In this document: one piece after another, positions 17,273 to 27,400 of the stretch | How positions within the stretch are numbered: position 1 is the first letter of the stretch | Layout of the letters: each line of letters opens with the position of its first letter | Origin: Variovorax paradoxus | GTDB lineage: Bacteria > Pseudomonadota > Gammaproteobacteria > Burkholderiales > Burkholderiaceae_C | Direction of reading: 5' to 3' | Assembly (NCBI GenBank): GCA_016806145.1 | Contig: CP063166.1 | Span: 6,510,001-6,574,000 of the forward strand | Length of the DNA stretch: 64,000 nt | The notes under the pieces: generated by a model | Database searches by the model: none | What the model saw: the letters and a program-made list of their open reading frames with translations, nothing else | What the model was told of the DNA's origin: nothing | Made by a program: the position numbers and the translations under genes

Positions 17273-18859
17273 CTAACGCAGCGCCGGCTCCTCGGCCTGC
17301 CGCTTCACCAACACTTCGATCTCGCGCGCGCGGGTGTCGATGATCGACGCCTCGAAGTGGTCGATCGGCACCGATCCCGGGCGGCCGCTCTGGCTCTGGC
17401 GGATCAGTTCCTGCGCTGCCTTGAAGCGGTCGCGCGCGGCCGGATAGTCGAGGATCGCCACGTTCGACTCGGCGTCCGCGCGCACCGCGTGCAGCGTGTC
17501 GTTCTGCGCGCCGTAGAGATTGGCCAGCGTGCGCCAGGCCGTGGCATCGCGCGGATTCGCCGCCACCCAGTCGCGCAGCACCGGGATCATCGGCGCCGGT
17601 TGGCGGCTCGCCACCGCGACGTCGGCCGCCAGCAGCATCTCGGGCCGCGACTTGGCCTTGCCGTCGAGCAGCGAGGCCGCCTTGGCCACGCCCGCGCCGC
17701 CCGCCGCCAGTTCGATCTCGGCCTGCAGCCAGCGCGCCTGGCGCGCGGCCGGGGCATCGTCGGCCGTGCGCTCGACCAGCCGCTGCGCCAGCGCGCGCGC
17801 CGCCTTGTGGTCGCGCAGTTGCTTGGCCGACAGTGCCGCCGCGTAGAGCGTGCCCGCCTGCTGGGCGGGCGTGCTCCGGGCGAACTCGCCGGTGGAGGCC
17901 GCGTCGACCCATTGCCGCAGCACGTCGACGCCGGGGCGCGTCAGCACGCGCGCGCGCGAAGAGACCATCGCGTGGTCCATCAGCAACACCGGCGGCGGCA
18001 CCGTGTCCATGCGGAACTGGAAGCGGCCCTGCATGTCGGAGATGCGCTCGGTCGTCAGCGGATGGCTGCGCAGGTAGGGGAAGGAGCCGTTGTCGTTGAG
18101 CCGCGAGGCGTACTGCAGCTTCTCGAACATCGTGGCCGCGCCCTGCGGCGCGAAGCCGGCCTGCGTCATCACGCCGAAGCCCACGCGGTCGGCCTCGCGC
18201 TCCATGTCGCGCGAGAAGTTCAGCTGGTTCTGCATGAACGCCGCCTGGCTGCCCATGACCATCGCCTGGCCCGCATCGCCGCCGCCGCGGCTCTTGCCCG
18301 CCGCGATCATGCCGAGGATCAGGCCCGCGAGCATCAGCGGGAACTGCTTGCTCTGCTTGTCCATCATGCGGGCGATGTGCCGCTGCGTGACGTGCGACAG
18401 CTCGTGCCCGAGCACGGTCGCCAGCTCGTCGCGGCTGCCCACCGCCGCCACCAGCCCGAGGTTGAGCCCGAGGTAGCCGCCCGGCAGCGCGAAGGCGTTG
18501 ATGTTGCGGTCGCGCCCCAGCATCACCACCCAGGCATAGCGCTCGTCGAGCTCGGGCGTGAGCTCGCCGCGCACCCGCGCCGCCGCCAGCAGGCGCTGCC
18601 AGATCTCCTGCACGTAGTCGGCGATCACCGGGTCGTCGATGTAGTCGGTGTCGCGGTAGAGCTCGCGCGCGATCTGGTCGCCCAGATGGCGCTCGGCGGT
18701 CGCCGTCATCTCGCCGCCGTCGCCGAGCCCCGGCAGCAGCTGCGCGCGCGCCAGCGGCGGCATCAGCACCTGCGATGCTATTAAAACGCTAGCGCAAATC
18801 GTCCGCAGAGTGGGGACGAAAGGTCGTTTCTTGCGAGGGGGCGGGGTCCAGCGTGGCAT
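17273..18859 (-). CDS. bepA: M48 family periplasmic metalloprotease / chaperone (BepA-like)
   Basis: From the ATG at 18859 this is a 528-residue protein with a basic N-terminus and a signal peptide ([19 protein letters not shown]). The zinc protease core has the HExxH motif in [14 protein letters not shown] and the downstream glutamate region [14 protein letters not shown] repeats make up the C-terminal half ([21 protein letters not shown]). In E. coli BepA degrades or matures outer-membrane proteins such as LptD at the BAM complex. The frame also opens at a GTG at 18892, but its ribosome site is too close, whereas 18859 has GGAC at a normal distance. It is divergent from moaC with about 55 bp shared. 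Confidence 0.9.
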   Translation of the reverse strand: MPRWTPPPRKKRPFVPTLRTICASVLIASQVLMPPLARAQLLPGLGDGGEMTATAERHLGDQIARELYRDTDYIDDPVIADYVQEIWQRLLAAARVRGELTPELDERYAWVVMLGRDRNINAFALPGGYLGLNLGLVAAVGSRDELATVLGHELSHVTQRHIARMMDKQSKQFPLMLAGLILGMIAAGKSRGGGDAGQAMVMGSQAAFMQNQLNFSRDMEREADRVGFGVMTQAGFAPQGAATMFEKLQYASRLNDNGSFPYLRSHPLTTERISDMQGRFQFRMDTVPPPVLLMDHAMVSSRARVLTRPGVDVLRQWVDAASTGEFARSTPAQQAGTLYAAALSAKQLRDHKAARALAQRLVERTADDAPAARQARWLQAEIELAAGGAGVAKAASLLDGKAKSRPEMLLAADVAVASRQPAPMIPVLRDWVAANPRDATAWRTLANLYGAQNDTLHAVRADAESNVAILDYPAARDRFKAAQELIRQSQSGRPGSVPIDHFEASIIDTRAREIEVLVKRQAEEPALR

Positions 18860-18913
18860 GGCTTGTCCAGAACTCGGGCTCGTATGATGCACCTCCCTCT
18901 TGAACGTTCACCC

Positions 18914-19408
18914 ATGAGCTCACTCACCCATTTCGACGCCCAGGGCCAGGCCCACATGGTCGACGTCGCCGCCAAGCCCGCCACCCACCGCGTGGCCGTG
19001 GCCACCGGCCGCATCGAGATGCGGGCCGAGACCCTGGCGCTGATCGCCTCGGGCAGCGCGAAGAAGGGCGACGTGCTGGGCATCGCGCGCATCGCCGGCA
19101 TCCAGGCCGCCAAGAAGACCAGCGACCTGATCCCGCTGTGCCATCCGCTGGCCATCACCCGGGTGGCGGTCGATCTCGCGCTCTCCGACGCCGGCGACGC
19201 GACGCCGCATGTGCAATGCACCGCCACCGTCGAGACCGTTGGGCCGACCGGCGTCGAGATGGAGGCGCTGACCGCCGTGCAGATCGCGCTCCTGACCGTG
19301 TACGACATGTGCAAGGCGGTGGACCGGGGGATGACGGTCACCGGGGTGCATGTGGTGGAGAAGCATGGCGGGAAGTCGGGGAGCTGGACCGCCGCGCCCG
19401 CGATTTAA
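18914..19408 (+). CDS. moaC: Cyclic pyranopterin monophosphate synthase MoaC
   Basis: This 164-residue protein spans Moa[28 protein letters not shown] at the start, [13 protein letters not shown] near residue 70, [16 protein letters not shown] and the catalytic-lysine region [11 protein letters not shown]. It converts 3',8-cH2GTP to cPMP, the second step of molybdenum-cofactor synthesis. The ATG at 18914 is the family start. Its stop codon overlaps the stop of the convergent glycosyltransferase gene (TTAA at 19405-19408). No other mo-cofactor gene is in the window. Confidence 0.97.
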   Translation: MSSLTHFDAQGQAHMVDVAAKPATHRVAVATGRIEMRAETLALIASGSAKKGDVLGIARIAGIQAAKKTSDLIPLCHPLAITRVAVDLALSDAGDATPHVQCTATVETVGPTGVEMEALTAVQIALLTVYDMCKAVDRGMTVTGVHVVEKHGGKSGSWTAAPAI

Positions 19409-21000
19409 GGCGCCGGCGGCGCCTCGCCCGGAGTCTGCCGGAGCCAGCGCGCGTAGTCGCGCGGGAAGGCCACCCTGAAGCGCTCGGCGATCAGCCGTGC
19501 CTCGTCGTCATGGCCCGAGAGCTCGGCGCTCTCGATCAGCTTCACGATCACGCGCGGCTCCGGCGAGAAATGCAGCGTCCGCTCGGCGAGCGCATGCATC
19601 CGCGCGACGTTCTCGTGCGTGACCGGCGTCAGCGTCAGTTCGGCGAAATCGACCTGGCGCGCGAACAGCCAGGAATCGCGGACCTTCGCGAGCGTGTCGT
19701 CCTGCCAGGGCGGCAGGCGCTCGTCGCGCGGCAGGTAGACCTGGCTGATGCGGGTGTAGTCCCAGGCGGCGTAGACAACGAACGAGAGCAGGGCGATGCT
19801 CGCGAAGGCCTGGAATCTCCGGCGATCGGGGAGCCACCTCTTTCTCGATCGCGGTGACGATTCCTCGGTCTGGCGCGCGGGCCACAGCATGCCCAGGCAC
19901 AGGCCGAAGACCAGCTGGAAGGGGCCATACCACAGCGGGTATTCGAGCAGGCTGTGCACGAGGATCACGCCCACGAGGCCCCAGGCCATGAGCCGGTTCG
20001 GATCGCGCTCGCGCCAGGGACGCGCGGAGATCACCAGCCAGAGAAAGCCGCCGCAGATCAACACGGCGGCCGGGATGCCGAGTTCGACCGCGAGGTGCAG
20101 GGGGAGGTTGTGGGCGTTGTCGAGCAGCACCGGGAAGCGCGGGCCCGGGTAGACGGCCATGAAATGGGCGTAGCTGAGTTCGCCCCAGCCCCAGCCAGTG
20201 AGCGGGCGCTCGGCGATGAGGGAGAGGACGTTGTGCCAGAGGGTGAGGCGGCTTTCGTTGCCGAGGGCGGCGGGTTGGAGGCGTTCGAACAGGGCGCCGG
20301 CGGAGGCGACGGCCTTGCCTTTTCCAGCGACCGCCAGGTATGGGAGAAGCCAGCTGAAAGCGAAATAGAGCGGAAGCAGGGCCAGCAGCGCCAAAGGAGG
20401 CGGCAGGCAGCGGCCCATGGATGAATGATTTGGTTTTCGGCTGCGCTGTCGCCAAGCGGCAAATCCCGCGACCGCCGATATAAGCGCCAGCTGAAGCACG
20501 CCGGTACGGGAGCCCGAGGCTGCAGCTCCAGCCATCAGCAACACGATTGCAGCAATGAACCATGGTCGTGCGAAGCGAGCCCCTGCCGTCGCATACAACC
20601 AAAGGACCGCAATCAGCCCCAGGCTGATCAGCGTGGCGAATTGATTGCGCTGGCGCAGCGTTCCCCAGGCTCGGCCCTGGCCGGGCGATATCAGCCAGGC
20701 GTCGAGCATGCCCGTCGCCCCGTTGAACTGCATCAACGCCAGCACAGCGTTGACTGTGGCCGAAATGACGATCCCCCATGCCAGAAACCCGACACGGCGT
20801 TTTCCGGGCGAAGACGAAGACGCGTCGCCGGTCCCAAAAAGCAAGGCGAGACACCCCCCGGTGGCCAGCAGTTGCCAAACGATCGGGGACGGTCCTGCGA
20901 CCACGGGATTGAGGAAGCTGATCGCGACGAGCAACGCTGCCATCCACAGATTTGCGCCCTTTTTGCGCCTCGTGTCGCCTGCGCTGATGTCCTCGTTCAT
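19405..21000 (-). CDS. PglL/TfpO-type O-oligosaccharyltransferase (Wzy_C family)
   Basis: This 531-residue polytopic protein has about ten membrane helices in the first 400 residues. The large periplasmic loop carries the O-antigen-ligase-family signature ([31 protein letters not shown]). The soluble C-terminal domain (from about residue 415) is of the kind found in PglL_A/Wzy_C_2 proteins. Such enzymes transfer lipid-linked glycans to pilins or other periplasmic proteins. Its position, divergent from the minor-pilin operon, points to pilin glycosylation rather than LPS ligation. The ATG at 21000 (MNEDISAG) is preferred. A longer frame to 21102 adds an unlikely leader. The ribosome site is weak. 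Confidence 0.85.
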   Translation of the reverse strand: MNEDISAGDTRRKKGANLWMAALLVAISFLNPVVAGPSPIVWQLLATGGCLALLFGTGDASSSSPGKRRVGFLAWGIVISATVNAVLALMQFNGATGMLDAWLISPGQGRAWGTLRQRNQFATLISLGLIAVLWLYATAGARFARPWFIAAIVLLMAGAAASGSRTGVLQLALISAVAGFAAWRQRSRKPNHSSMGRCLPPPLALLALLPLYFAFSWLLPYLAVAGKGKAVASAGALFERLQPAALGNESRLTLWHNVLSLIAERPLTGWGWGELSYAHFMAVYPGPRFPVLLDNAHNLPLHLAVELGIPAAVLICGGFLWLVISARPWRERDPNRLMAWGLVGVILVHSLLEYPLWYGPFQLVFGLCLGMLWPARQTEESSPRSRKRWLPDRRRFQAFASIALLSFVVYAAWDYTRISQVYLPRDERLPPWQDDTLAKVRDSWLFARQVDFAELTLTPVTHENVARMHALAERTLHFSPEPRVIVKLIESAELSGHDDEARLIAERFRVAFPRDYARWLRQTPGEAPPAP

Positions 21001-21159
21001 CGAACTATTGTCTTCGCGCAGCCGTTGGCACTGCGACAGGCGGCCATGAAGGCCGGACAAGTGGATTTGCAGTTTGCAACATTTAAAGACATTCTTTGAC
21101 AACTATGGCTCAACTGTGGCCAACACCTTTTCCACCCAGCACCCGAACGCTCACCAGAC

Positions 21160-21660
21160 ATGAAGAACCATTGCGCATCGAAGGTTCGCCACCTGACGAC
21201 TGCATCACTCGCAATGCATCGACGAGGTTTCACGCTGATCGAAGTCATGATCACCGTGGCCATCGTCGCGATCCTGGCGGCGATCGCCCTGCCGTCCTAC
21301 CGGGACTACGTCTTGCGCGGACGACTAGTCGATGCGACGAACGGGCTGTCGGTTCTGCGTGCAGACATGGAGCGCTACTTCCAGGACAACCGTACTTACC
21401 TGGACTCGGGGTCGCTCAAGGCGCCTTGCACTGCAACCGAAACCAGGACCAACAAGATCGGTACGTTTCAACTTTCCTGTACGACTGATCCCGTGACTAC
21501 AGCGACCGCCTACCGGCTGCAGGCAGTCGGCAGCGGCGCGACCAACGGCTTCACGTTCACGCTCGATCAGCAAGGCAATAAGTCCACCACGATCAGCGGC
21601 GTGTCTGGATGGTCTGGTTGTACCAGCGACTGGGTAACCAAGCGAGGCGGCGGATGCTGA
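21160..21660 (+). CDS. pilE: Type IV minor pilin, PilE-like
   Basis: This prepilin has the PilD cleavage site R-R-G/F-T-L-I-E, the Glu at +5 and a hydrophobic helix (VMITVAIVAILAAIALPSYRDYV). The globular part has four cysteines, with CSDWVTKRGGGC-like spacing near the end. Starting at 21160 gives a 23-residue leader. The ATG at 21214 (MHRRG) gives a 5-residue leader and is equally plausible. It opens the operon pilE-fimT-pilV-pilW-pilX-pilY1. The next gene starts inside its last codons (ATGCTGA at 21654-21660). Confidence 0.9.
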   Translation: MKNHCASKVRHLTTASLAMHRRGFTLIEVMITVAIVAILAAIALPSYRDYVLRGRLVDATNGLSVLRADMERYFQDNRTYLDSGSLKAPCTATETRTNKIGTFQLSCTTDPVTTATAYRLQAVGSGATNGFTFTLDQQGNKSTTISGVSGWSGCTSDWVTKRGGGC

Positions 21661-22253
21661 GTGGACGTTCCCCGGGCGCAGCCGGCTTCGGTCTGATCGA
21701 ACTGATGGTCACGATCACTCTGTTGAGCATTCTGCTGGCCGTCGGTGTGCCATCGATGAGTGCATGGATTCGCAACAACAAGATCCGAACCGTCACCGAT
21801 TCGCTTCAGAACGGGCTGCGATCCGCGCAGGCCGAAGCGGCCCGGCGCAGCCGGCAGGTGGTGTTCTCGCTCACCGACGATGCGCCGACAAGCAATACCT
21901 ACACGGCCAAGACCAACGGCCGAAACTGGGTGGCCAGCACCGTGGCGCTCCTGACTTCCGACGACAGCTCGGTCTTCATCGAGTCCGGGATTCTTCGCGA
22001 CGCGGGTTCCGGCGTCGTCGTGACGGGGCCGAAGTCCATCTGCTTCAGTTCGATCGGACGCACGGTGATAAACGATGCGCCTGGGCCGACGGGCGCCAAG
22101 TGCGAGGCGGCGCCCTATACCTTCGACGTCAAGATGAGCACCGACTCGGCGGACGATCGCCCGTTGCGCGTGACCGTAGCGCTCGGTGGGCAAGTTCGCA
22201 TGTGCGACCCGAAACGATCGCTTTCATCCAGCCAACCGGATGGCTGCCCATGA
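21654..22253 (+). CDS. fimT: Minor pseudopilin FimT/GspH family
   Basis: This 199-residue prepilin has the leader MLSGRSPGAAG, cleavage before FGLIELMVTITLLSILLAVGVPSM, and a GspH-type globular domain (NGLRSAQAEAARRSRQVVFSLT). FimT initiates or primes pili and has DNA-binding activity in some naturally competent species. A Gly at +2 (FGLIE instead of FTLIE) is a tolerated variant. It is translationally coupled to its neighbours: it starts within the pilE stop region and ends in an ATGA overlap with pilV. Confidence 0.9.
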   Translation: MLSGRSPGAAGFGLIELMVTITLLSILLAVGVPSMSAWIRNNKIRTVTDSLQNGLRSAQAEAARRSRQVVFSLTDDAPTSNTYTAKTNGRNWVASTVALLTSDDSSVFIESGILRDAGSGVVVTGPKSICFSSIGRTVINDAPGPTGAKCEAAPYTFDVKMSTDSADDRPLRVTVALGGQVRMCDPKRSLSSSQPDGCP

Positions 22254-22654
22254 CGATGACATCGCCAAAACAAGCGTCGCGCCGAAGCGCCCAGACAGGT
22301 GTAGCACTGCTGGAAGTCCTGGTATCGATCCTGATCTTCTCGTTCGGACTCCTGGGCCTCATCGGCCTGCAGGCGCGTGCGATCAGTTTCTCGGTCGACG
22401 CCGAGGACCGCAACAGGGCGGCCCTGCTGGCCAACGAAATCGTCAGCTTGATGTGGCTCAATCAATCGCCCACCGTTCCGGCTGCTGACTTGGACGCATG
22501 GAAAACAAGGGTGGCCGCTCCCGGATCTGGTGGCCTGCCAGGCGGCGAAGGTTCGGTGGACGTGTCGGGCAAGACCGCCAATGTCACGATCACATGGCAA
22601 GCCCCGGCAGCCAATAGCGGCAGCCGCCTGACGACCCACGTGGAGCTTCCGTGA
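22250..22654 (+). CDS. pilV: Type IV pilus modification protein PilV
   Basis: This 134-residue protein has a prepilin leader, cleavage at G/VALLEV, and a helix (VLVSILIFSFGLLGLIGLQARAI) of the PilV family. PilV forms part of the minor-pilin priming complex with PilW, PilX and FimT. The ATG at 22250 overlaps the fimT stop as ATGA. The longer open frame upstream is a shadow of fimT. Its TGA overlaps the pilW start. Confidence 0.9.
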   Translation: MTMTSPKQASRRSAQTGVALLEVLVSILIFSFGLLGLIGLQARAISFSVDAEDRNRAALLANEIVSLMWLNQSPTVPAADLDAWKTRVAAPGSGGLPGGEGSVDVSGKTANVTITWQAPAANSGSRLTTHVELP

Positions 22655-23823
22655 TGAGTGCACGACATCTGCATCTCGAGCGTGAAGCCGGACTGACCCT
22701 GATCGAGCTGCTCGTCGCCATGGTCATCGGACTGGTCGTCACGCTCGCCGTGACCAGCACAGTGATCTTCGGCGAGTCGACCAAGCGCTCGACCACCTCC
22801 GTCAACGACATGAACCAGTCGGGTTCGTTCGCAGCCTACCAACTCGATCGCGTGATCCGCAGTGCGGGTTCGGGCTTCACCCAGTCATGGGATCTCGGCG
22901 TCTATGGGTGTCCGCTGCAGGCGAAGCGCGGCACCACGAGCCTGCTCCCGCGCAGCGCCGTCTTCCCCGCTCCATTCGAGAAGTTTCTGGGAAACGCTGC
23001 GGGCGTTGCGAATCTGCGCATGGCACCGGTGCTCATCGGCAAGGGGCAATCTTCCGATGGCAAATCCGACGTCTTGCTCGTGATGAGCGGCAACGCCGCG
23101 GCAGGCGACGTGCCTCGACCCATCCTCGCCAAGGGCGCCAGCGACAATATCATGCGGCTGGACAACACTGTACAGATCAAGAAGAACGACATCGTGCTGG
23201 TGAGCCAAGTCGGCAAGGACTGCTTGATCGAACAGGTGGACTCGGCATTTGTCGACAGCGCATCGAACGAGCTCTTGACCCTCAACGGCACGTACTACAC
23301 CGCCGGCACGGGCACGACGCTCGCGACGCTCACCGGCAGCGGCGCCGCCTATCTCACGCCGCTGGGCAATGCCACCGCTCAGAACGTTCAGTTCCAACTG
23401 TTTGGCGTAGGTGCCAACGCCACTCTCTTCAGCTATGACCTCTTGCGCTTCGACGGCAACGATGCGCCGCAAGCCATGGCCGAGGGCGTCACAGCGATGT
23501 ACGCCATCTATGGCCTGGACACCAACACCGACGGCATCCTCAATGAGTGGAAAGCGCCGGATGCGACCGGTTTCGATATCAAGACCATGATGGAAACACC
23601 GGCATTGAGCCGACAGGTCGTGGCTGTTCGCGTTGCGCTGGTGCTGCGTACATCCACGTACGAAAAAGAGGCTGTCTCCTCAACCATTCCGGCAATGTTC
23701 GTGGGCACGGGCGCTGCGCGCAATGCCGTGACCCTGACCTCGGACGACGACAAGCACTACCGCTGGCGGGTCGTCGAATTCACCGTTCCGCTGCGCAACG
23801 TCCTGTTGCTACCCAAGTCATGA
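22654..23823 (+). CDS. pilW: Minor pilin PilW
   Basis: This 389-residue PilW family protein has the leader ending EREAG, cleavage before LTLIELLVAMVIGLVVTLAV, then a long extracellular domain (NDMNQSGSFAAYQLDRVIRSAGSGF is typical). It belongs to the minor-pilin complex that primes pilus assembly and presents PilY1. The start is ATG 22654, overlapping the pilV stop as TGATG. The GTG at 22651 adds one residue. It ends in an ATGA overlap with pilX. Confidence 0.92.
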   Translation: MSARHLHLEREAGLTLIELLVAMVIGLVVTLAVTSTVIFGESTKRSTTSVNDMNQSGSFAAYQLDRVIRSAGSGFTQSWDLGVYGCPLQAKRGTTSLLPRSAVFPAPFEKFLGNAAGVANLRMAPVLIGKGQSSDGKSDVLLVMSGNAAAGDVPRPILAKGASDNIMRLDNTVQIKKNDIVLVSQVGKDCLIEQVDSAFVDSASNELLTLNGTYYTAGTGTTLATLTGSGAAYLTPLGNATAQNVQFQLFGVGANATLFSYDLLRFDGNDAPQAMAEGVTAMYAIYGLDTNTDGILNEWKAPDATGFDIKTMMETPALSRQVVAVRVALVLRTSTYEKEAVSSTIPAMFVGTGAARNAVTLTSDDDKHYRWRVVEFTVPLRNVLLLPKS

Positions 23824-24428
23824 ACCCGCTCCCTCACTCAAAGCCGCGGCGCGATCGTGGCATCGTTCTATTGGTATGCCTGATTGTTCTGGTGGTGCTG
23901 ATGGCGGGCGCCGTGGCTGTGGTGCGCTCGATGAACACCACCTTGACGAGCGCAGGCAACCTGGCATTCAAGCGCGACCTGGTCAATCAAGGCGAGCAGG
24001 CGGCCGTCAAGGCGCTTGCGCTGTTCGGAACAGGAGGAAGTCTTTCCGCATCCGGCGCCGATACGACAAACGCACCGCAGTTCAACTACAGCGCGATCCG
24101 GCTCGATACCAATGACCAGGGTATCCCTCTCGCCTTGCTCAAGGATGCGACCTTCGACACGGTGGCGCAAGCCAGCAACAACATCACGCGCGACGCGGAC
24201 AAGGTCATCGTTCGCTATGTGATCGACCGCCTGTGCAACAGCACTGGGGCCGCCAGCAAGAGCAACTGCGTCTATGCACCCGCCACCACGGACGTGCGTG
24301 GAGGCAGCGTCCAGGAATCCGCCCGTCCACCGCCTCCGAAGTCGCTGGTCTATCGCCTGAGCGTTCGCGTCGACGGCCCCAGGAATACGCAGGTGTTCTT
24401 GCAGTCGTCCTTCACCAAGCCCGAATAA
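23820..24428 (+). CDS. pilX: Minor pilin-associated protein PilX
   Basis: This 202-residue protein has a PilX_N-type start (RRDRGIVLLVCLIVLVVLMAGAVAVVRSMNTT), in which the canonical +5 Glu is absent, as usual in PilX/GspK proteins. NLAFKRDLVNQGEQAAVKAL follows. It caps or connects the minor-pilin tip complex. The start at 23820 overlaps the pilW stop as ATGA. The next gene, pilY1, begins 18 bp downstream. Confidence 0.9.
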   Translation: MNPLPHSKPRRDRGIVLLVCLIVLVVLMAGAVAVVRSMNTTLTSAGNLAFKRDLVNQGEQAAVKALALFGTGGSLSASGADTTNAPQFNYSAIRLDTNDQGIPLALLKDATFDTVAQASNNITRDADKVIVRYVIDRLCNSTGAASKSNCVYAPATTDVRGGSVQESARPPPPKSLVYRLSVRVDGPRNTQVFLQSSFTKPE

Positions 24429-24446
24429 CGAATCGGCGAAGCTGTC

Positions 24447-27400
24447 ATGCACAAGATCTTGAAACTTGCCGTGCGCATCGCACATGGCACCGTACTCGCG
24501 AGTGCCTTTCTCGCATCGCCATGGAGTGCCCATGGCGCAAGCCTCGCCGACCAGCCAGTGTTCGCCACGTCGAACGTACCAGGCAACCTGGCGCTGACCC
24601 TGTCAGTCGAGTGGCCGACGGCCTCTCGCACGGCTCACACGGCGACGTATTCGAGCGGCAGCACCTACCTCGGCTACTTCGATCCGAACAAGTGCTACAC
24701 CTACGTATCCGATACGACGCGCAACGAAACCAACACGGGCGACAAGAGCTTCTTCGATCCGACGGGTGTCGCTACCAGCCGTAAATGTGGCGGCTCCCTC
24801 GGTTCCATGTGGAGCGGCAACTTCCTCAATTGGGCCGCCACTGCGACCATCGATCCGTTTCGGTGGGCCATGACCGGCGGCCGCCGCGTGGTGGACACCA
24901 CCACCGACACGATTCTCGAGAAGGGGTATCACGCAGGCCAGGGCCTGTTCGGTGACCGGGATCTGCCCGTCGCCGAGATTGCGGGAGCGACTCCCTTCAG
25001 CAATGCAAGCAGCCTCGGCATCTCGGTCAACGGCCGCGGCTATGCCATGCGAATCACTGCTTCGGGGGCATCACTCAAAGGCGAGTACTTCAAGAACACG
25101 AAGACAGTGACCGGCACGCCTACCTACGTCAACAATCAAGACACCGGGGACAACAACTGGGGCAGTGGCGGCCCTGGAAACGGTGTAGGTACAGACAATT
25201 TTGCTGCTCGATACACCGGCAACTTTGTGGCACCCGCTACCGGCACCTATACCTTCCGCGTTCGAGCTGACGACGGCGTGCGCCTGTGGGTATCGGGTGC
25301 GTTGCTGGTCGACAAATGGATCGATCAAGGCGCGACCAACTACGACGCGACCGTGTCCTTGACCGCAGGTCAAGGTTTCGACGTGCGCATCGAGTATTAC
25401 GAGAACGGCGGTGACGCCGTCATGCAGTTTCAATGGAAACGTCCCGGAAGCAACAGCTTTGCCACATTCACCAGCGATCTGAACGGTGCCGTCACCAATG
25501 ACTACACGATGCGCAACCGGGTGTGCAAGACCACTGCGCCGGGCGGTGTCGAAAGCAATTGTGTGCAATACGGCAGCAATTGGAAGCCGGAGGGGCTCAT
25601 CCAGCAGTACTCCCGCAGAATGCGTTTCAGCGCCTTCGGTTATCTGAACGAAGACGGAAACGGTCGCGACGGTGGCGTGATGCGCGCGCGCCAAAAATTC
25701 GTTGGGCCCCTGCAACCCAAGCCTGGTCTTCCCGACGAAGGCAATGCCGAGAAGGAGTGGAGTGAAACCACCGGCGTCTTCGTGCGCAACCCCAATCCCA
25801 CCGATGCTTCGGCCACGTCCGCGAACGGTGTGACGATCGCCGACAGCGGAGTGATCAACTACCTCAACAAGTTCGGTCAGATCATCCCGGGCAACTACAA
25901 ATCGAACGATCCGGTCAGCGAGTTGTACTACGCCGCGCTGCGCTACTACCGCAACCTCGGCAACGTGCCCGAGTGGAGCAACCTCAACACCACCGACACC
26001 AACACGACTGCGAGACGGCTTGATGGATTTCCGGTGATCAGGAACTGGGACGATCCTATCCAGTATTCGTGCCAGCGCAACTTCGTGCTTGGCATCGGAG
26101 ATATCTACACGCATGGCGACAAGAACGTTCCGGGCAACACCAACTCCGCCGATGAGCCAACTCTACCCTCCGCCGTGGCGAATGACACCACCGTCAATGC
26201 CGTCACCGCGACCAACAAGGTCGGCCAACTCCAAGGGGGGATGGGCAACGACCTCGGGACTCGCACGAACATCTCGAACAACTGTTGCAGCAACAACTCT
26301 GCACGCATGGCCGGACTGGCGTACGACGCCAACACGAAGGACATTCGGCCGGACGATGCCACCAAGCCAAATACCATCGGTAAACAGACCGTACAGACCT
26401 ACTGGGTCGACGTGCTCGAACAGGACTTCCAATCCAACAACCAGTTCTACCTTGCTGCCAAGTTCGGTGGTTTGCGAATACCCGCCAACCAAGCCTTCGA
26501 CCCTTACACCTTCAGCGATCCGATCCCACTCGCCTGGTGGTCGACCAGTGGCCAGAACCTGACCGATACACGCTCGACTGGCATCACCCAGCCAAAGCCG
26601 GATAACTACTTCACGGCAGGCCGCCCCGATACCATGGTCGACGGCCTCACCAAGGCTTTCGCCAGCATCGCGAACGCGATCAAGTCGTTCACGACATCGT
26701 TCTCTCTGTCTAGTCCACAAGTCTCCTCGGCCGGCGCTGCGTCCTACGCTTCGCAGTACGACTCGAATGGATGGACAGGCACGATCACCGGTAGCCAGCT
26801 CACCTTTCCTGGCGGCGTGCCGACACTGGTCGAAAAGTGGAGTTCTGCCAGTACCTTAGAAACCCAACTCGCTGGCGCCGGCTGGGACACGGGAAGGCGG
26901 ATGGTGACCTGGAACGGCACCGCTGGCGTGCCGTTCCGCAAAGCCAACCTGACAAATGCACAGGTCACGGCCCTCGACACCCCATGGGCCACGGGGGACG
27001 ACAGTGGCGACTTTGTCAACTACCTGCGCGGCGACCGTAGCAAGGAAAGAACCACCACCGACGATACCAAGCCCTATCGGCGCCGTGCTCTGCTGCTCGG
27101 CGACGTGGTGAATGCCAAGGTCACGCCGGTGGGGCCACCTTCGGCCTCGCTGTCAAACACCGTCAATCCGGGCTATGCGGCATTCAAGACCGCGCGTGCC
27201 GGTCGTCCCACGATGGTTTACGTTGGTGCAAACGACGGCATGCTGCATGCGTTCAACGGCTCGTTGACCGGCACAGACGCGGGCAAGGAACAGTTCGCCT
27301 ACGTGCCGAGCATGTTGTTCTCGGGCCCGAGCAGCCCGGCGACACCCACCCTCAATGGACTGGTTCAATTGGGCAACCCGGATTACGAGCACCGCTACTA

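Noticed and set aside
21096..21124. Sigma-70 promoter of the minor-pilin operon at TTGACA (21096)
   Set aside because: The hexamer is perfect but no -10 like sequence lies 16-18 nt downstream.
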